64,000 bases of DNA from Macrostomum hystrix. Lineage: Eukaryota > Platyhelminthes > Macrostomidae. Location: assembly GCA_950097015.1 (NCBI GenBank), contig CATNEN010000001.1:7373001-7437000 (forward strand), in the 5' to 3' direction. The translations under genes were made by a program, and so were the position numbers. Below are positions 34,062 to 46,327 of the stretch, piece after piece. Within the stretch, counting starts at the first letter, position 1. The number at the start of each line of letters is the position of its first letter. The notes under the pieces were generated by a model. It made no database searches and was not told where the DNA came from. It saw only the letters and a list, made by a program, of their open reading frames with translations.

Positions 34062-35360
34062 TAATATTGAGCTGTATTGTAAATATATCATTGAGTAGAA
34101 TACTTTTTGTTGTAAGATTTTTCAGCACTATTACAAAGATACTCCTTAGGATAGATCAACATTTTACCAGATTAATGTTGAAATTTCACTACTTTAACGT
34201 CATTTCGCAATCATATCATTGGTGAGTCGTGACACTTTAGCATATAATTGTGTATTTTCCAAAACTGATCCTATACAGTAACAAAAAGCTGTTTTGGTAG
34301 TAGCATTGTGAATGCAATTACATTATAGAGAGTCATCCTTCATTCTAACCCTTTTGTATATTCCGTTTGTATAAAATATCATTTAGATTTTAGTTTTTTG
34401 TAAAGTTGTGACTTTGACCCACAGCTTCTCAGTGAAAGTAAAGTGGTTTATAATAGTTTGCTTTCACAGAGCTCTTTCGTGTATTTTCGCACTCATTCAC
34501 ACTTTCAAAGATCTGTTGTTATTACTTATTTATTGTTTTGTTTCACTAAAATTTACCAATGCGAAAATCGTTGACGAACTAAACAGATATTGAATGTACA
34601 TAGATTCCAAAAGTTTCGAACGTGTTATTCAGGAAAATTACTCTTTAATTTACCTTTCAAAAACTTTTCAACACTTTCATTGTTTTAACATACACGGTCT
34701 TTTCCGTGAATTGTCGTTCATTATGTAATTCTACAGTTAGACTTTCATTTTTTGTAAATAAAGTCTGAAAATGACCAGCTTAAAGTTCGGAATAGAGCAT
34801 GTCCGTTCACTTTTGGGGTTCACCGAAATGTACTGGTTGAACAGCGAATCCGCTCGCACTTGTAGATTATTTTTCTAAGATAGTTAAAAAGTACACCCAG
34901 TCTATTGTTAGGCCAGATGGATTGTATTGTTATAGGATACAACTAGCTGTCAGTCACTTTGGCAGAAATATTTTCTACCCGAATTAAGAAATCTAAAATG
35001 AAAAATAATTTGCTTGTAGTTGATATTCTGAAGGATGCGAGAAATACACTTGTGAAGTGTGGATTTACCTGCAGTTTAATAGTGCTGTGGCGCTATGAGT
35101 TCCCAGTGACGAACTTGAAAACTGTCTTCAGCAACGAACAATTAACAGAAGTCAGCAACTGATTAATTTAAGAAATACTCTACAATTTTTCTACCACAGT
35201 GCCTTGATAAAATGGCATTCTATAGAGTGGTGCAAGTTAAGACAAAAGGCTAGGAATCTGTGACCAAAAGGCAAATCGAATCTATGAAATGGCTTGCATT
35301 TGATCTAGTTCAGTAGGTACACAGACGAATTAGCGATCACATCCAAAGTGTCAGAACCAG
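34062..35360. other. intergenic AT-rich sequence
   Basis: Lies between convergent genes. Short ORFs only, no repeat unit and no recognised element. Confidence 0.45.
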
Positions 35361-37105
35361 CTAGCCGCAGGTCTCGGAGGTGGAAGCCAGCCTGAAGGAT
35401 ACGAAGCCCTGGTCTCCAGTCCAGCTACCATCGGAAACGCAGCCGCCGAGGCAGAAGGAACCTCCGCCGCCGCCGATGTGTCCGTAGTTAAGTCCGGCGC
35501 CTCCGCCGCTGAAGCCACCGCCTGCGCCAGGAGTTCCTTTTCCCGAGCTGCTCTGAAAACCACCTCCTCCGCCGCCGCCGAAGCCGCCGTCGCTGGAGCT
35601 GCCACCTCCGGCAACGCCACCCGCCCAGCCGTCGGCCAGACTGCCGCCTCGCTCACCGTCCGAGGAGCTCCGCCTGGGGTTGACGGCCTTGCCCAGCCAG
35701 CCCGCACCGCAGCCGCCATGGCTGCTAGTGGCAGGAGTGGAGCCCGGGTTGTTGAACCCCGGCTGACCATCGGCACCCCCAAGTCCCGAGAGAGCGCTGT
35801 TTGATCCCAAGCTGTCCGACCCGTTGACTCCAACTTCGCCCGGCCTTCCTTTTTTGAAAGATATTTCAAAAGTTACCTATCAGTTATAAACGCTTGTATC
35901 TTACTGCATAACTTTAATCAAGTAGATGTTGCTGCCAAAATAAAAAAAATTATTGACCAACCATTTGTGAAGGTGGAGGCACCGCCGCCCCCACCAGCGG
36001 CCAGCAGCAGCAGCTGGTCGGAGCTGCGGTACACAAAGCTGCCTCCGCCTCCGCCGCCTCCTACTAACTGTATGGAGGTCGAGCCGCCCATCTGGCCGAC
36101 GACGACGGTCAGCCGAGTGCCGGCCGTCAGGTTCGCCCTCGCACTTACCCTGGCTCCCTGACCTCCGGCTGTGCTCGTAAAGGTGTTGCCGCCACCCCTG
36201 GCTCCCGCAGCCTCGATCAGGTAGCAGCCGGTGGTGCCAATGACCACAGACTGTGTCGAGCCGTTTCGGCCTGTAGCGACACTGTCTGAAAGTAATGTGA
36301 CATTGCGATTCGGTTTCGCTATTCAGAGACTCTTCAGGACTTTCTTCTTACCGATGGTCACTGACGGACCAACACGCGAGAGGCTGTCCTCGGCTCTCCA
36401 CACCTTCGCACCGACTTCAAAACCCAGGACCATCAGCATCTTGACAATCGGAAGTCCAGACTCAACTGACGATGACAGAGCTTGTCCAGCAAGGATCATC
36501 TCGCAGGCGCGGTCGCGTTGCGCAAAGGACACCGCGAAACAGCCGATCTTCTCGCACTCGAACAGGCAGGCCATCTTTGACTTGGCGGCCCTGACCACCT
36601 GTGCGCCGCTGCTGTCCAGGGCTACCAACTGCGGCCCGTCCGTTGCGTAGTACTTCCGCTCAGCAATGCCTCCCAGTGCTGCCTGCGAGCTGACGGAGAC
36701 TGGAACGCGTTTGACGGCAAGAATGCAGCTCTGATTTGATTGGAAATATTCTTCTGTACACCTTACTGAGTGCAACCCGCGACGTACTGAACAAATAGTA
36801 AAAGTCACAGAGAAACTGCTTTCACTTTCGGTAAAACTTTCACGAGACTTTGAAACAAGAAATCGGCATAAAAATTTTCAAAGCCAACAATCAACTGTCA
36901 GTGCCAGAAATCAACTGTCAGTGCCAGCAATCAACTGTCAGTGCCAGCAATCAACTGTCAGTGCCAGAAATCAACTGTCAGTGCCAGCAATCAACTGTCA
37001 GTGCCAGCAATCAACTGTCAGTGCCAGCAATCAACTGTCAGTGCCAGCAATCAACTCACCAATCAGCAGGATGAAGGGAATCGATGCGCTAGCTTTCACC
37101 GACAT
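35361..37105 (-). CDS. secreted ALK/LTK-type glycine-rich-domain protein
   Basis: Four minus-strand exons, all split in phase 1: 37105-37060, 36786-36352, 36285-35962, 35848-35361; 430 aa. Exon 1 encodes a short hydrophobic leader (IPFILLIG), a likely signal peptide. Exon 2 encodes a Cys-containing region with KMACLFECEKIGCFAVSF and CEMILAG, reminiscent of a PAN/apple-like fold. Exons 3-4 encode the glycine-rich domain: GCYLIEAAGARGGG, LTVVVGQMGG, LVGGGGGGGSFVY, LLAAGGGGGAS, then GGCGAGWLGK, several Gly runs and a Cys-rich end (GGGGGSFCLGG). This order matches the extracellular glycine-rich domain of ALK/LTK receptors, but no transmembrane segment or kinase follows before the stop. It is therefore probably secreted. 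Partner unknown. Intron 1 holds a 20-bp repeat. Confidence 0.8.
36888..37056. repeat. 20-bp repeat, GTGCCAGCAATCAACTGTCA
   Basis: Eight to nine near-perfect copies in intron 1 of the glycine-rich-domain gene, reaching to within a few bases of the exon 1 donor at 37059-37058. The last unit merges into the splice donor sequence (AATCAACTCACC on plus). Confidence 0.95.
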
Positions 37106-37574
37106 TTCTTCTAAAAGAAATCGTTCGAAATCGACAACTTTTTCTTGTCTAGAATACAGAACAGACTGTAAAATTCTCTGGGGTTTCTTTAGTTTTTCCT
37201 TTCTCTCTACTCTCTAATATAGCTACTCAATGCTGTTACTGACAGTCAGTGGTTGAGTTGTTTCTGTTCTCGCTTCAATTGTGATAGTAGGTAACTTGCA
37301 GCAAAGTTAAGCACAATTTTTGTCAAAAGTTATAATGAAGGCGGCTCAGTCAGGACTGCCTCCTTGATGCGTGGCCGCATGTTTCAGCGCTTCTGCTGGC
37401 ATGAAGCATTGACAATGCGTTTTTGTGAACGGTGACGGAGTTTTTACTTGGCCTGGTTGACTGACCACGGCTAAAATTCTGAGGATTGCCAGCTGAATGG
37501 GCTTGATCCGATTCTCTTCCAGAGCGATTGTCTGAATTCTCAAGTTTCAAGAAATAAAACAGACTGTGGGTAGT

Positions 37575-37740
37575 GAGGTGGGTGTAGGGATGAGAGAAGA
37601 GTGAGATGGGAGTAGAGATGAGAGTAGAGTGAGATGGGAGTAGAGATGAGAGTAGGGCGGGATGGGAGTAAAGATGAGAGTAGAGTGAGATGGGAGTAGA
37701 GATGAGAGTAGAGTAAGATGAGAGTAGAGTGAGATTGAGA
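37575..37740. repeat. ~28-bp GA-rich repeat
   Basis: About six copies built from GGGAGTAGAGATGAGAGTAG plus AGTGAGAT. Intergenic. Confidence 0.85.
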
Positions 37741-37864
37741 GTGAGATCGAATTTGAGGCATCCGGTCTGTGAACCAAGAGCCCCATTGGGGTAGAATTAC
37801 AAAAGTAATTATGTTTGATACTCTCAGCATAATGCTACTAAGGTAACATGTGAATACTGTCCCC

Positions 37865-38110
37865 GCAGCAGCAGAGAACCAATGTCCCTCAAACAGCAGA
37901 GAACTGATTTTCCGTCAGCAGCAAATGACCAATGTCCCCCCGGCAGTAAATAACCAATGTTCCCCAAACCGCACAGAACTATTGCCCCCTCAGCACAGAG
38001 AACCAGTGTACCTTCAACAGCAGAGAACCAATGTCCCCTCAGCAGCAAATAACCAATGTCCCGTCAGCAGCAAATAACCAATGTCCCCCAAACAGCAGAG
38101 AACCAATTCC
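37865..38110. repeat. irregular ~27-bp repeat, AACCAATGTCCCC...CAGCAG
   Basis: About nine imperfect copies of AGAGAACCAATGTCCC and AAATAACCAATGTCCC. Intergenic, just before the LINE fragment. Confidence 0.85.
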
Positions 38111-38252
38111 CCCCCAAACAGAAGAGAACCTCCATAATACCAGGCTACCAAACCCCCAGCAAGAAATATTTGCCCTCTTTCTCTGACAGAAAACCATTGC
38201 CCCCATATAGAGGTGGTCCTGCACCCTGAACTGTCGCCAGTCCAGAGCTGCG

Positions 38253-38790
38253 GTGCCAACCCCCTCTAGTAACCTGCGTAAAGCCTTGCTTAGGCTAAAT
38301 CGCAGAGACCTGAGAGCAGTCACCATGGCCCTCTCGGGACATGGCTGCTTCACCAGAAACCGCTACCTCCAAGGCCATGTGCCTGAGGAAACGTGTCCCT
38401 TCTGCTGCTCCGGACGTGAAAACGCCGAGCATTTCATCTGCCATTGCCCGGCCTTCACCCGGGCTAGGCTAAAACATCTCGGGCCGGTGCCGACCCTAGT
38501 CGAAGCCTGCTCGCCCGATAGCATTCCACAGCTCGCCCACTTCCTCCGCGATACCGGCCGAGCTGATTTCTTCCCAGTCTATGGAGAGGGAGATCACGCG
38601 GCGGAACCGACCGACGACCCTGAGCGGCACCGCCTCGCTGGAGGCCGTCCGGCTGCCAGGGGTTAGCGATATGGGGGCACCGGCCGCCTCCTCGCTGCGT
38701 CCGTCATGGAGGTTCTCTGCCGCTAAGTCAAGCCCCCATATAGCAGACAAACTGGGCTACAATTAAGCTACCTGTAGATTTAATAAAAAT
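38253..38790 (+). mobile_element. non-LTR retrotransposon 3' end (truncated)
   Basis: The open frame 38253-38666 reads [20 protein letters not shown], then a Cys/His cluster [20 protein letters not shown]. That order is typical of the region after the reverse transcriptase in I/Jockey/R1-type elements (CX2C...HX4C). No reverse transcriptase is present, so this is a 5'-truncated copy. The probable 3' end is near the AATAAAAATC at about 38780. Upstream, the ORF merges with sequence following the 27-bp repeat. Confidence 0.75.
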
Positions 38791-39814
38791 CTCAAAGAGC
38801 TCAAAAAGAGGAAAATTGGGATTCAGAACGACCCCTAAAAATGCGATTGACTTGGGTTTGATGTCCTGTACCTTGATAATGTGGCATAGTTTTACAGCTT
38901 GACGAAAGGATCCGATTTAAAATGATGCTATTTATATAGAATCTTGCGTTTCAAACTACAGTACAGTAGGTGCATTCGAACTTAATTCGATCTCTCAAAC
39001 GCCAAAAATCGCACGACTAAGGATGTCATAATCTTTCTAGACTAAAGTGTAAAATTTCCGAGCGCACGCGTATAGGCAAGACACGCGTTAAAGTGAAACA
39101 CATCCCAAGTCTATTCCTCGCTGTCACGAATACGCAGATCTAGAACGTGATCTGTGACATGCTGGCGGGCCCAAGAACTGTCTGCTGGAAAAGTTTTCTT
39201 ATTTCTTCTTTTTTGCTAGTCTTGACTTGTTCGATCAGTTCTGAGCTAAATAGTCTGACTGCTGTATCTACAACAATATAGGACTAGAATCGTACGGTGA
39301 CACAGTAAAAAAAAAAAGAATTTGATCACGCCTCAGGGTTGAATGACTCTGAGGACAGGACACACATGACAAGATGGAAATAGGAGAGGGAGATTAAGTG
39401 AACGGATCCTTTGAAAAGCTTCAACGAACGACTGCGGCTATGCAGTAGTTGCGTGACTTGAAAGCTGGTTAAATAAAGTCTTACATGTAAGTCTTAAGAA
39501 GTATTTTGGGGAATTCGACTAGGAAATGCAAAGACAAATTTGTTTAAAAGTTACATTACATTTTTAGATACATAATTTGGAAATCAACACATCTGTTCCT
39601 GATGCAAAAATGTCACAAAAATTAGCTAGATAATTATACTCGTACATTTGAGATTCAATTCGCACAAGTAGGCTCACAGTAGCAGTAAACAAAATGGAAA
39701 AATCTAAAAAAATGTAATGCCCTAAATAGGATTAGTTAGACAACTAGACACTTTTTTCACAAAGGATTTAAGCTAGCATTATTATTCTTAGAAAGAGGCA
39801 AATGGGCATATTAC
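38791..39814. other. intergenic, nothing recognised
   Basis: No coding segment or repeat unit seen. The last 8 bp (39807-39814, CATATTAC) are the target duplication of the following hAT element. Confidence 0.45.
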
Positions 39815-40992
39815 CAGTGTTGGGCACAGGTCCGATACTCCGATACTATCGACGATACAATTTGGTATCGCAGTATCAGACCTCGATACTATTTTGACGG
39901 TATGATCGGACTATGGTATCGAGCGATAATTTTATCATATTCGATACTCCGATACTCAATAGTCCGATACTTTTAACAAACGCTGCATTTAAAACCAAGA
40001 AAAGGCAACAAACAGAAAAATATGTGTAAACAAAAGAAAATGTACGATCGTATATAAATCATCAAAAAGACATTGTTGCTGAAAATTGTAACATTTTTGC
40101 TCCTTTTTTTCTAAAATGCGTTTAAGTACGTAAATCCGTAAAACAGTTTAAATTTAAATTTATCTAAACCTTTTTTCCAAATTCGAAGAAAGTGAAGTCA
40201 TTAATCAATCAACAACCAATAATTGATTGCCAGTGGACTACACTACACCAATAAATTGAACTGCAATTAGCCTTTCTTTAGTAGTGAAGTGACAGTAGTA
40301 ATTTAGTTATCCTAGTAACATATTTGATCTCATCTCACGTCATCTCTCATCTTTCTGTCGCAAAAGACGTCCTCCGAGCCAAGCGCGCGCCCATCGCTGA
40401 CATGACTCTAATAAGGCTACTCCTTCTCAGAGGCAATCATGCAGCATCTAATGAAATGAGTGGCAAGCATTGTTAAGCATTCTGACTAGTGTATCATTTT
40501 TTATCTGACATTGCTGATTACGATTAGTGATTGGACCTAATGCCCGGACGTCCTTTTGTGCAAGCCGGGAAAACTTTAGGGTTGGAGAGACTCGCTAATT
40601 CCTTGTTTACGCGATCGCGCCTCCCTCTCTTGCCTCCACTTTGTACATCGACATCGCACAAATAAATAAATAAAGCGCCAATCTTTGCTGCCACAACATC
40701 ATAAAATCTTAAAGGCCTCGCTTCCGCCTTAGCACATTAACAAAACAGTTGTCCCTTAAATTTCTGTCACAAATAAAAATAGAGTAAATACAGTGAAACA
40801 GTTTGGTACATGGTAAAATTTCATGTTTTGCCTTTGAAAGTTTTTTTGCATTTTCTGAAGAATCGGACTAAAGTATCGACGATACTCAAATTTTGGTATC
40901 GGACTCCGTAAATATCGCCGATACCTTTTGAGTATCGATATCGGAGTATCGCTTTATTTCGATACTTTTAAGAGTATCGATGCCCAACGCTG
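39815..40992. mobile_element. non-autonomous hAT-type element, 1178 bp
   Basis: Ends are CAGTGTTGGGCA and TGCCCAACGCTG (inverted, one mismatch), flanked by a perfect 8-bp duplication CATATTAC at 39807-39814 and 40993-41000. Both sub-terminal regions are full of CGATAC/GTATCG words (e.g. TCCGATACTCCGATAC), which are likely transposase-binding repeats. No transposase ORF is present inside. Confidence 0.93.
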
Positions 40993-41000
40993 CATATTAC

Positions 41001-42004
41001 GCATTACATATTTACTTATGTTTAAGTCATACGAGCGTATTATGCGATTCGCGATTCAAGAGCAATTCAAATACTTCAGCGAGAAGCACAACAAAGGCTA
41101 TTGTACACTGAAGTTGGCTAACTGGCTTCCAAAGCTTTTGAAGACGAGAAACGACGCATTGAATGGCTGTCGCGCGACTTATGCACTTATATCAAATGTG
41201 AGCTACCTCTAACGCTATGGTAGCTCTGGCCTTCCCAGATAGATCGGACTTACGTGCAAAACCTAAACGACGAACTCGAGGTAGTAATTATAGTAATTGT
41301 AGAAATTAGTAATTCGTATAAGTAATTATCAACAAAGTAAGCAATCTAAATGGTGAAAAAGACTTCGACCAGGTGTGAGACAGTGTATTTCGCGCTGTTG
41401 TGGAAATGTTTCAAGTTACAAAATTTATTAGCTAAATTTAATAATTTCTAGAACGAGAAAATTAAGAAAAGAATAAATGGCGTGAGACAAAAGCGAAAGC
41501 ATTAGACCTGGAAACAATACTTAAAAGTATGCAAAGATAGAATCGTACTGTAGGTACTGAACTGTACGCGCTGCAACAATGAAAGAATCTGGAGCTCTTT
41601 ATTAAAAAATCATATAACCTGCGCAATTAAGTAATGTTTATGATAGCTAACACACTAAAATATTGCTAATGATATAAGGACGGAAAATAACTCGCACATA
41701 ATAAAATGATTTTTTCTATTCTCAAAGCTCACAAGGGAATTTGATTCGACAGTAAGGCTCTATATAGGTAACTGCCATAATTTTATTGAATTTAAACTTT
41801 TTTGCCGCATCTTAATATCCTTGAAATGATAAATAAAAAATGTAACTTACGTTTATTTTTAAAGCCTGTTTATCGTACTACAGAAAAGGACGTTAATAGA
41901 GATATTAGCAATAATTTTTCTCAGCGAAAGATTTGGGACGTGAAAAGCGACCATATGCAAGCATTTTACTACGAAAATATTAGAATCCACTTCTTCGGTA
42001 CTAG
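41001..42004. other. intergenic AT-rich sequence
   Basis: Short ORFs only; no recognised feature. Confidence 0.4.
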
Positions 42005-42457
42005 TCAAAGTCGATAAATATTTGAACAATCATGCCACAGAGACATGTGCTCTCTTAATTCCGTAACACCTGCGCAAGCTGCGTGACATCTGTGACAGTG
42101 AAAATATGGCCTACGCCCACTGTTCACACCTGTATAATGATGCCTTCTGGTGCGATGAGCTGCTAATTCTACTGCGCTGGCTTGAAATCTGCCGCAAACC
42201 GGACAGCCGTAGGCTCCAGCCGAAGAGGGCCGAATCGCCAGGGTGGCAAAGACTAGCGGGTCAACTATGCACACCTGACGATGGCTGGGCATGTCACGGG
42301 GCGGTAAGCTGAGACCGCAACTATCGCACGTGATTGGCGGCGCCATAGCTAGCTTTTCAGCCGCCGCAATCACTTCAGCCGAGGCCAGAGAAGAAACCGC
42401 CAGAATTGTCATCCGAGGTGGCGGGCACGTCGGCAGCGGCTCACCAATGCTAGCCAT
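42005..42457 (-). CDS. small C2H2-type zinc-finger protein
   Basis: 150-aa single ORF. Three zinc-finger-like units: C44-x2-C47...H59-x3-C63 (CDSCGLSLPPRDMPSHRQVC), C85-x2-C88...H101-x4-H106 (CPVCGRFQASAVELAAHR), and C121-x2-C124...H137-x4-H142 (CHRCHAACAGVTELREHM). ATG at 42457 is preferred because the extra 28 codons to the in-frame ATG at 42541 look unlike coding sequence. The local sequence is clearly more GC-rich than its surroundings. It could be a complete small gene or the last exon of a longer one. Finger spacing suggests nucleic-acid or protein binding; no target can be inferred. TTTATT at 41852-41857 would be AATAAA on the coding strand. Confidence 0.65.
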   Translation of the reverse strand: MASIGEPLPTCPPPRMTILAVSSLASAEVIAAAEKLAMAPPITCDSCGLSLPPRDMPSHRQVCIVDPLVFATLAIRPSSAGAYGCPVCGRFQASAVELAAHRTRRHHYTGVNSGRRPYFHCHRCHAACAGVTELREHMSLWHDCSNIYRL

Positions 42458-42540
42458 TGCTCTTCGATTACTCTGATCTCTGTAGTTTCGATGGCAAGTC
42501 TTCCCGATTAATATTTTTATATCGTGACAGTGGCCAATCA

Positions 42541-45500
42541 AAATATTATAAGCAATTAACTATATTACGAACAATGAGCAAATTTATTCGATAGTATTGA
42601 CAGCGTCACGAATTTACAAAGTGCAGCTGCTTTGTAAATCTACTTTGAAGCAATAAAGTACTTTAAGAAAATAATTTTTTGGTTTTGAAATAAAAAACTT
42701 TATTCGAGCCAACACAAGTGTAAATCTGTGTAAAAATACGATACTTTTGCACATCTAAATCCAGGAAATTTTCTAGCTCATTGACACAAAATCTAACAAA
42801 ACTGCACTGAAATAATCCACTTACTGTGAGTCTATTTACTTCAGAACTCGAGACTTCCCATACAAGGAAACGTAGCTCTGAGATTGCTTAACACCGACAG
42901 AATAAATACTCACTAAACTAAAAAATGGACACGACCTAGCACACACCAAAATTAGAGATTCAGTGTAGCAGTACAATGACTCAGAAAACGATGCGTAATG
43001 TGGCACTAGCTGAGAGCCGAGGCGACGATCGACAGGAAGCATTGAGTGAGCATGGCTACCCAGAAAAAAACGAATTACCTACGAATTCTACTCGAGTGTA
43101 GACGGTAGAATCGACTATTTCAAAGCTTAACCCCTCGTTCCCATAGCTCCCTCGCTATGTACGAAAAGAGGAAGCCCTAGAATTGAAGAGACGGGATCTC
43201 CGACGAGGACATTTGGAGGCCTGCATGGCCGAAGAGGAAAATCGAGCACCCAAAAAATTCTTGCTTACTCCTTGCGTCCTTCCTACTCACATCCCTGTCT
43301 CAGCATACACACACAAACAGAGGATAGGCCACGGCATCGCATGCAGACCTCAGTAAGCAACTACTACAAGTCTGCTATAATATGACTAACTGCACAGCAC
43401 GGTGTCGGGGGAATCAAGAGCTGACGCGATGTAGTGAGGAAGTAGACTGAGAGGACAGGCCAAATTAGATTGCACCCTGGAGGCTTTCAGGAAGGGGAGG
43501 GACTCAAAGTTCCTTCTATGTTGCAGCCTTCTCTACCAGAGATTGGTGCATATAGGGGCAAAACTTGTTTAATTGCATTATCTAAATCGATTTTTTATAA
43601 CTAAAAAAGCAAAACATTACTGGTGCCAAGATTCAGTCGAGAGCAGATCGAGTACATGATGGATGAAACTATGATTGTGCGCGACAGATCCCGCTGGTCT
43701 CATAGACTAATTAGTGTTGCCGAGAACTATTCAAGTCAAATGCTTTGTACAGCTGCACGTAGATTAAGCAAAAACTAAGCCGTACAGCTATAATGTAATC
43801 TCTAGAGAAAGAGAAATAAGGGAAATGATGAGAAAGCGGAATAGTATGAAATAACCTGCGGCTGACAAGCTATAATGAAATGGGAGACTGGAGCGAAAAT
43901 TTCAAGAGGGAATGCAAAGAACTGGGGGCAAAACTGTGGGATTAGGGAGCATCGGGACGGAAATGTGATTGGATTACTAGCTAATAAAAAACAGAGGGAC
44001 CAGTTCGAGTTTATAACAGGACAAGTTTGTCGCAAAGAATTAACTAACGACTGCATGGTTGGAACTTTTAGCAGAGTGAGCCGAACAAGTTCTTAAATTT
44101 ATTTTGTACTAAGGCCCAAGTTTTACTAATCCACATATTGCTAATGACACTAATCCCTGGAAAAAAGAATAAAAACTATTTTGAAAATGTGCTTGTGGGT
44201 TTTTTATAACCTGGTAGACCGATTAGAATAACTCTGAAAGTTATTAGCATAAAACAGTTAAAATGGCAAGAAAAACTTGTCGCAAAAAAACGGTAATATT
44301 CCAAAGATACATTTTTTCATACTGCTTTGCCAAGAGCCACGTAGCTGCTACTTGGTTTATTGATTCCAAGTGGGATTTCTCAAGGTAAGACGGCTCAGAA
44401 TTCTTTGTTTCTCGCTATACAGATTCTTGAATTACTGATGCAGAGTTTTTGGGCTTCATTATACTAAGGTAGTTAACTTTTGCACACTTATTTTCTAGAT
44501 TTTTTCACGATAAATTCTTGGCTTCTCGTTTTTAGGCGAATTGGTACATAACTGGATTACGAAATTTTGACTCTATAATTATATTACTCAAGCAAATTTT
44601 GACGTCACGTGGTTGACGTATGAGTCGTTTAATCTTGTTTGCTTTCTATTGCAAAACAGAGGCACCAAAGTTAATCAATAATTACAGACCAGACTAATAG
44701 GCTTCGATTAAGAAATCTTTTTGCTGCCTGTGCCTGTCTATCTTATAATCGATTCGGAGGCCTTTTCGAAACAGCAGCCTTTTAAAGAACAAAAAGCAAC
44801 CATGTCATATTGCTACAAGCGATAATATAATGGAGATTCGAATACCAACTAAAGGCAGGAACATGTGAAATTAGTTCCTAAGATAAAGATTAAGAACGAG
44901 AGGGAGGTTTCAATATATTAAAATTCTTTTCCGATCAAGTTCACAGTATTTGAAATAGATAGATGAGATGTGATGGAGCTTTATATTAGTCTCTATGCCA
45001 TCGCCTAAGGCAAAAAGTGAGAAAGCAGCGACACAAGAGAATCGAGACCGATTTTCACCCTTCAGTCGAGAGATTTGTCAAGAATGTCAAAGAGGTGGCA
45101 TTGATTTTCTAGCCCGAATCTCCAGAGGCCGATCCTAGGAAACTTGACACACGTTCGTCTCACTTGAATGCACATCTCATGAGCAGTATCCAGCAGATTA
45201 CAGCATTGAATTTCACATGCCAGAACTGCAAAACTGGGATGCACACCGCAGATATTTTATCTAATTTTCCTTATTGGATTGGTACCCACCTAAACACACC
45301 CTCATAGTAAATCATACTCATGTATTTATCATTATCACAGATCATAAGCAGACTTCTAAGCTCCTAACCATCTAAGAACTAACTTTGTATACACAGGTTA
45401 TACTACACGTAAAGACTCGTAGGTCGTCGATAGTAATGGCTTAGAAGGCGGAATAAATGCAATAGAAAAGTCCAAGTTCCGTGGGCCCAGTGCGCTTTAT

Positions 45501-45889
45501 AATGACATTCAAGTGCAATTCAACAAGAGCTACACACCAATAGGAAGTAAAAAGACGACGGAATCGAGTACAGAAAAATTCCAATGTGAACAAAATTAGC
45601 GTATCCCTTCTAGATTACACTGTACCATCTACCAAAACAATATCATCCGCTAGCGACTTGTCCAAACAAAAAAGCGAGCTTTTTTACCAGCCAAGCAAGA
45701 TAAAATACCAAAAGCTACCCTACAAATCCCAACAAAAATGGTTGCACTAAAGAAAGATTTATTACCAATTCGCTTTACCCAAACAACTAAGATAGACAGC
45801 ATTGTCCCATACAGGTATCACTGTCTTGGCAGTTTCTAAACACTGAGAGTTTTAGTTTGATAAGCACTATGTAATCATAAGTATCCGAA
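42541..45889. other. intergenic, possible decayed retroelement
   Basis: Mostly without features. At 43619-43730 the plus strand reads VPRFSREQIEYMMDETMIVR and then SRWSHRLISV, which resembles the start of a Ty3/gypsy-type reverse transcriptase domain but is too short and diverged to call. No other feature seen. Confidence 0.3.
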
Positions 45890-46327
45890 ATGACAAAAAT
45901 GACAAAGCTACTGAGAGGACTTGCATGGTCAAGAAAAATACTATCCAAGTTTCGACGGATGAAGGAAAGCTTGCGTGTATCAAAACCTTGCCAGACAGAC
46001 ATTACTATTCGGACTGTCAAACTTAATGTATCGAAGCAACTGGCGGCATATGAAACAGCAATAGAAAAAGGAACTGTTACATTTGATGCCAGACTGTCTT
46101 TTCATTCTCTAAACAGGTTTAAATGGCATGAAAAATATGGTGTCACTGTCTACCAAGTGAATTCAACGTACTCGAAATATAGGAAAGCGTATTTTTGCGA
46201 AATTTCAAACTTTCAAAACAATATTAGGGGTAATGTTTTATATGTCTACTTCCCTTTAAATATCCCATATCGCTTTGTACTTGAATTTAGAGATAAACGA
46301 AGCCTCGCTGGTTTACAAAGCTCCTAG
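45890..46327 (+). CDS. hypothetical protein, 145 aa
   Basis: Open frame with a mixed, non-repetitive amino-acid composition: a basic N-terminus (LLRGLAWSRKILSKFRRMKE) and aromatic-rich C-terminal strands (YGVTVYQVNSTYSKY, LYVYFPLNIPYRFVLEF). No family recognised. It lies in AT-rich intergenic DNA between the zinc-finger ORF and the GPCR. It may be a lineage-specific gene, a retroelement remnant or chance. Confidence 0.25.
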   Translation: MTKMTKLLRGLAWSRKILSKFRRMKESLRVSKPCQTDITIRTVKLNVSKQLAAYETAIEKGTVTFDARLSFHSLNRFKWHEKYGVTVYQVNSTYSKYRKAYFCEISNFQNNIRGNVLYVYFPLNIPYRFVLEFRDKRSLAGLQSS

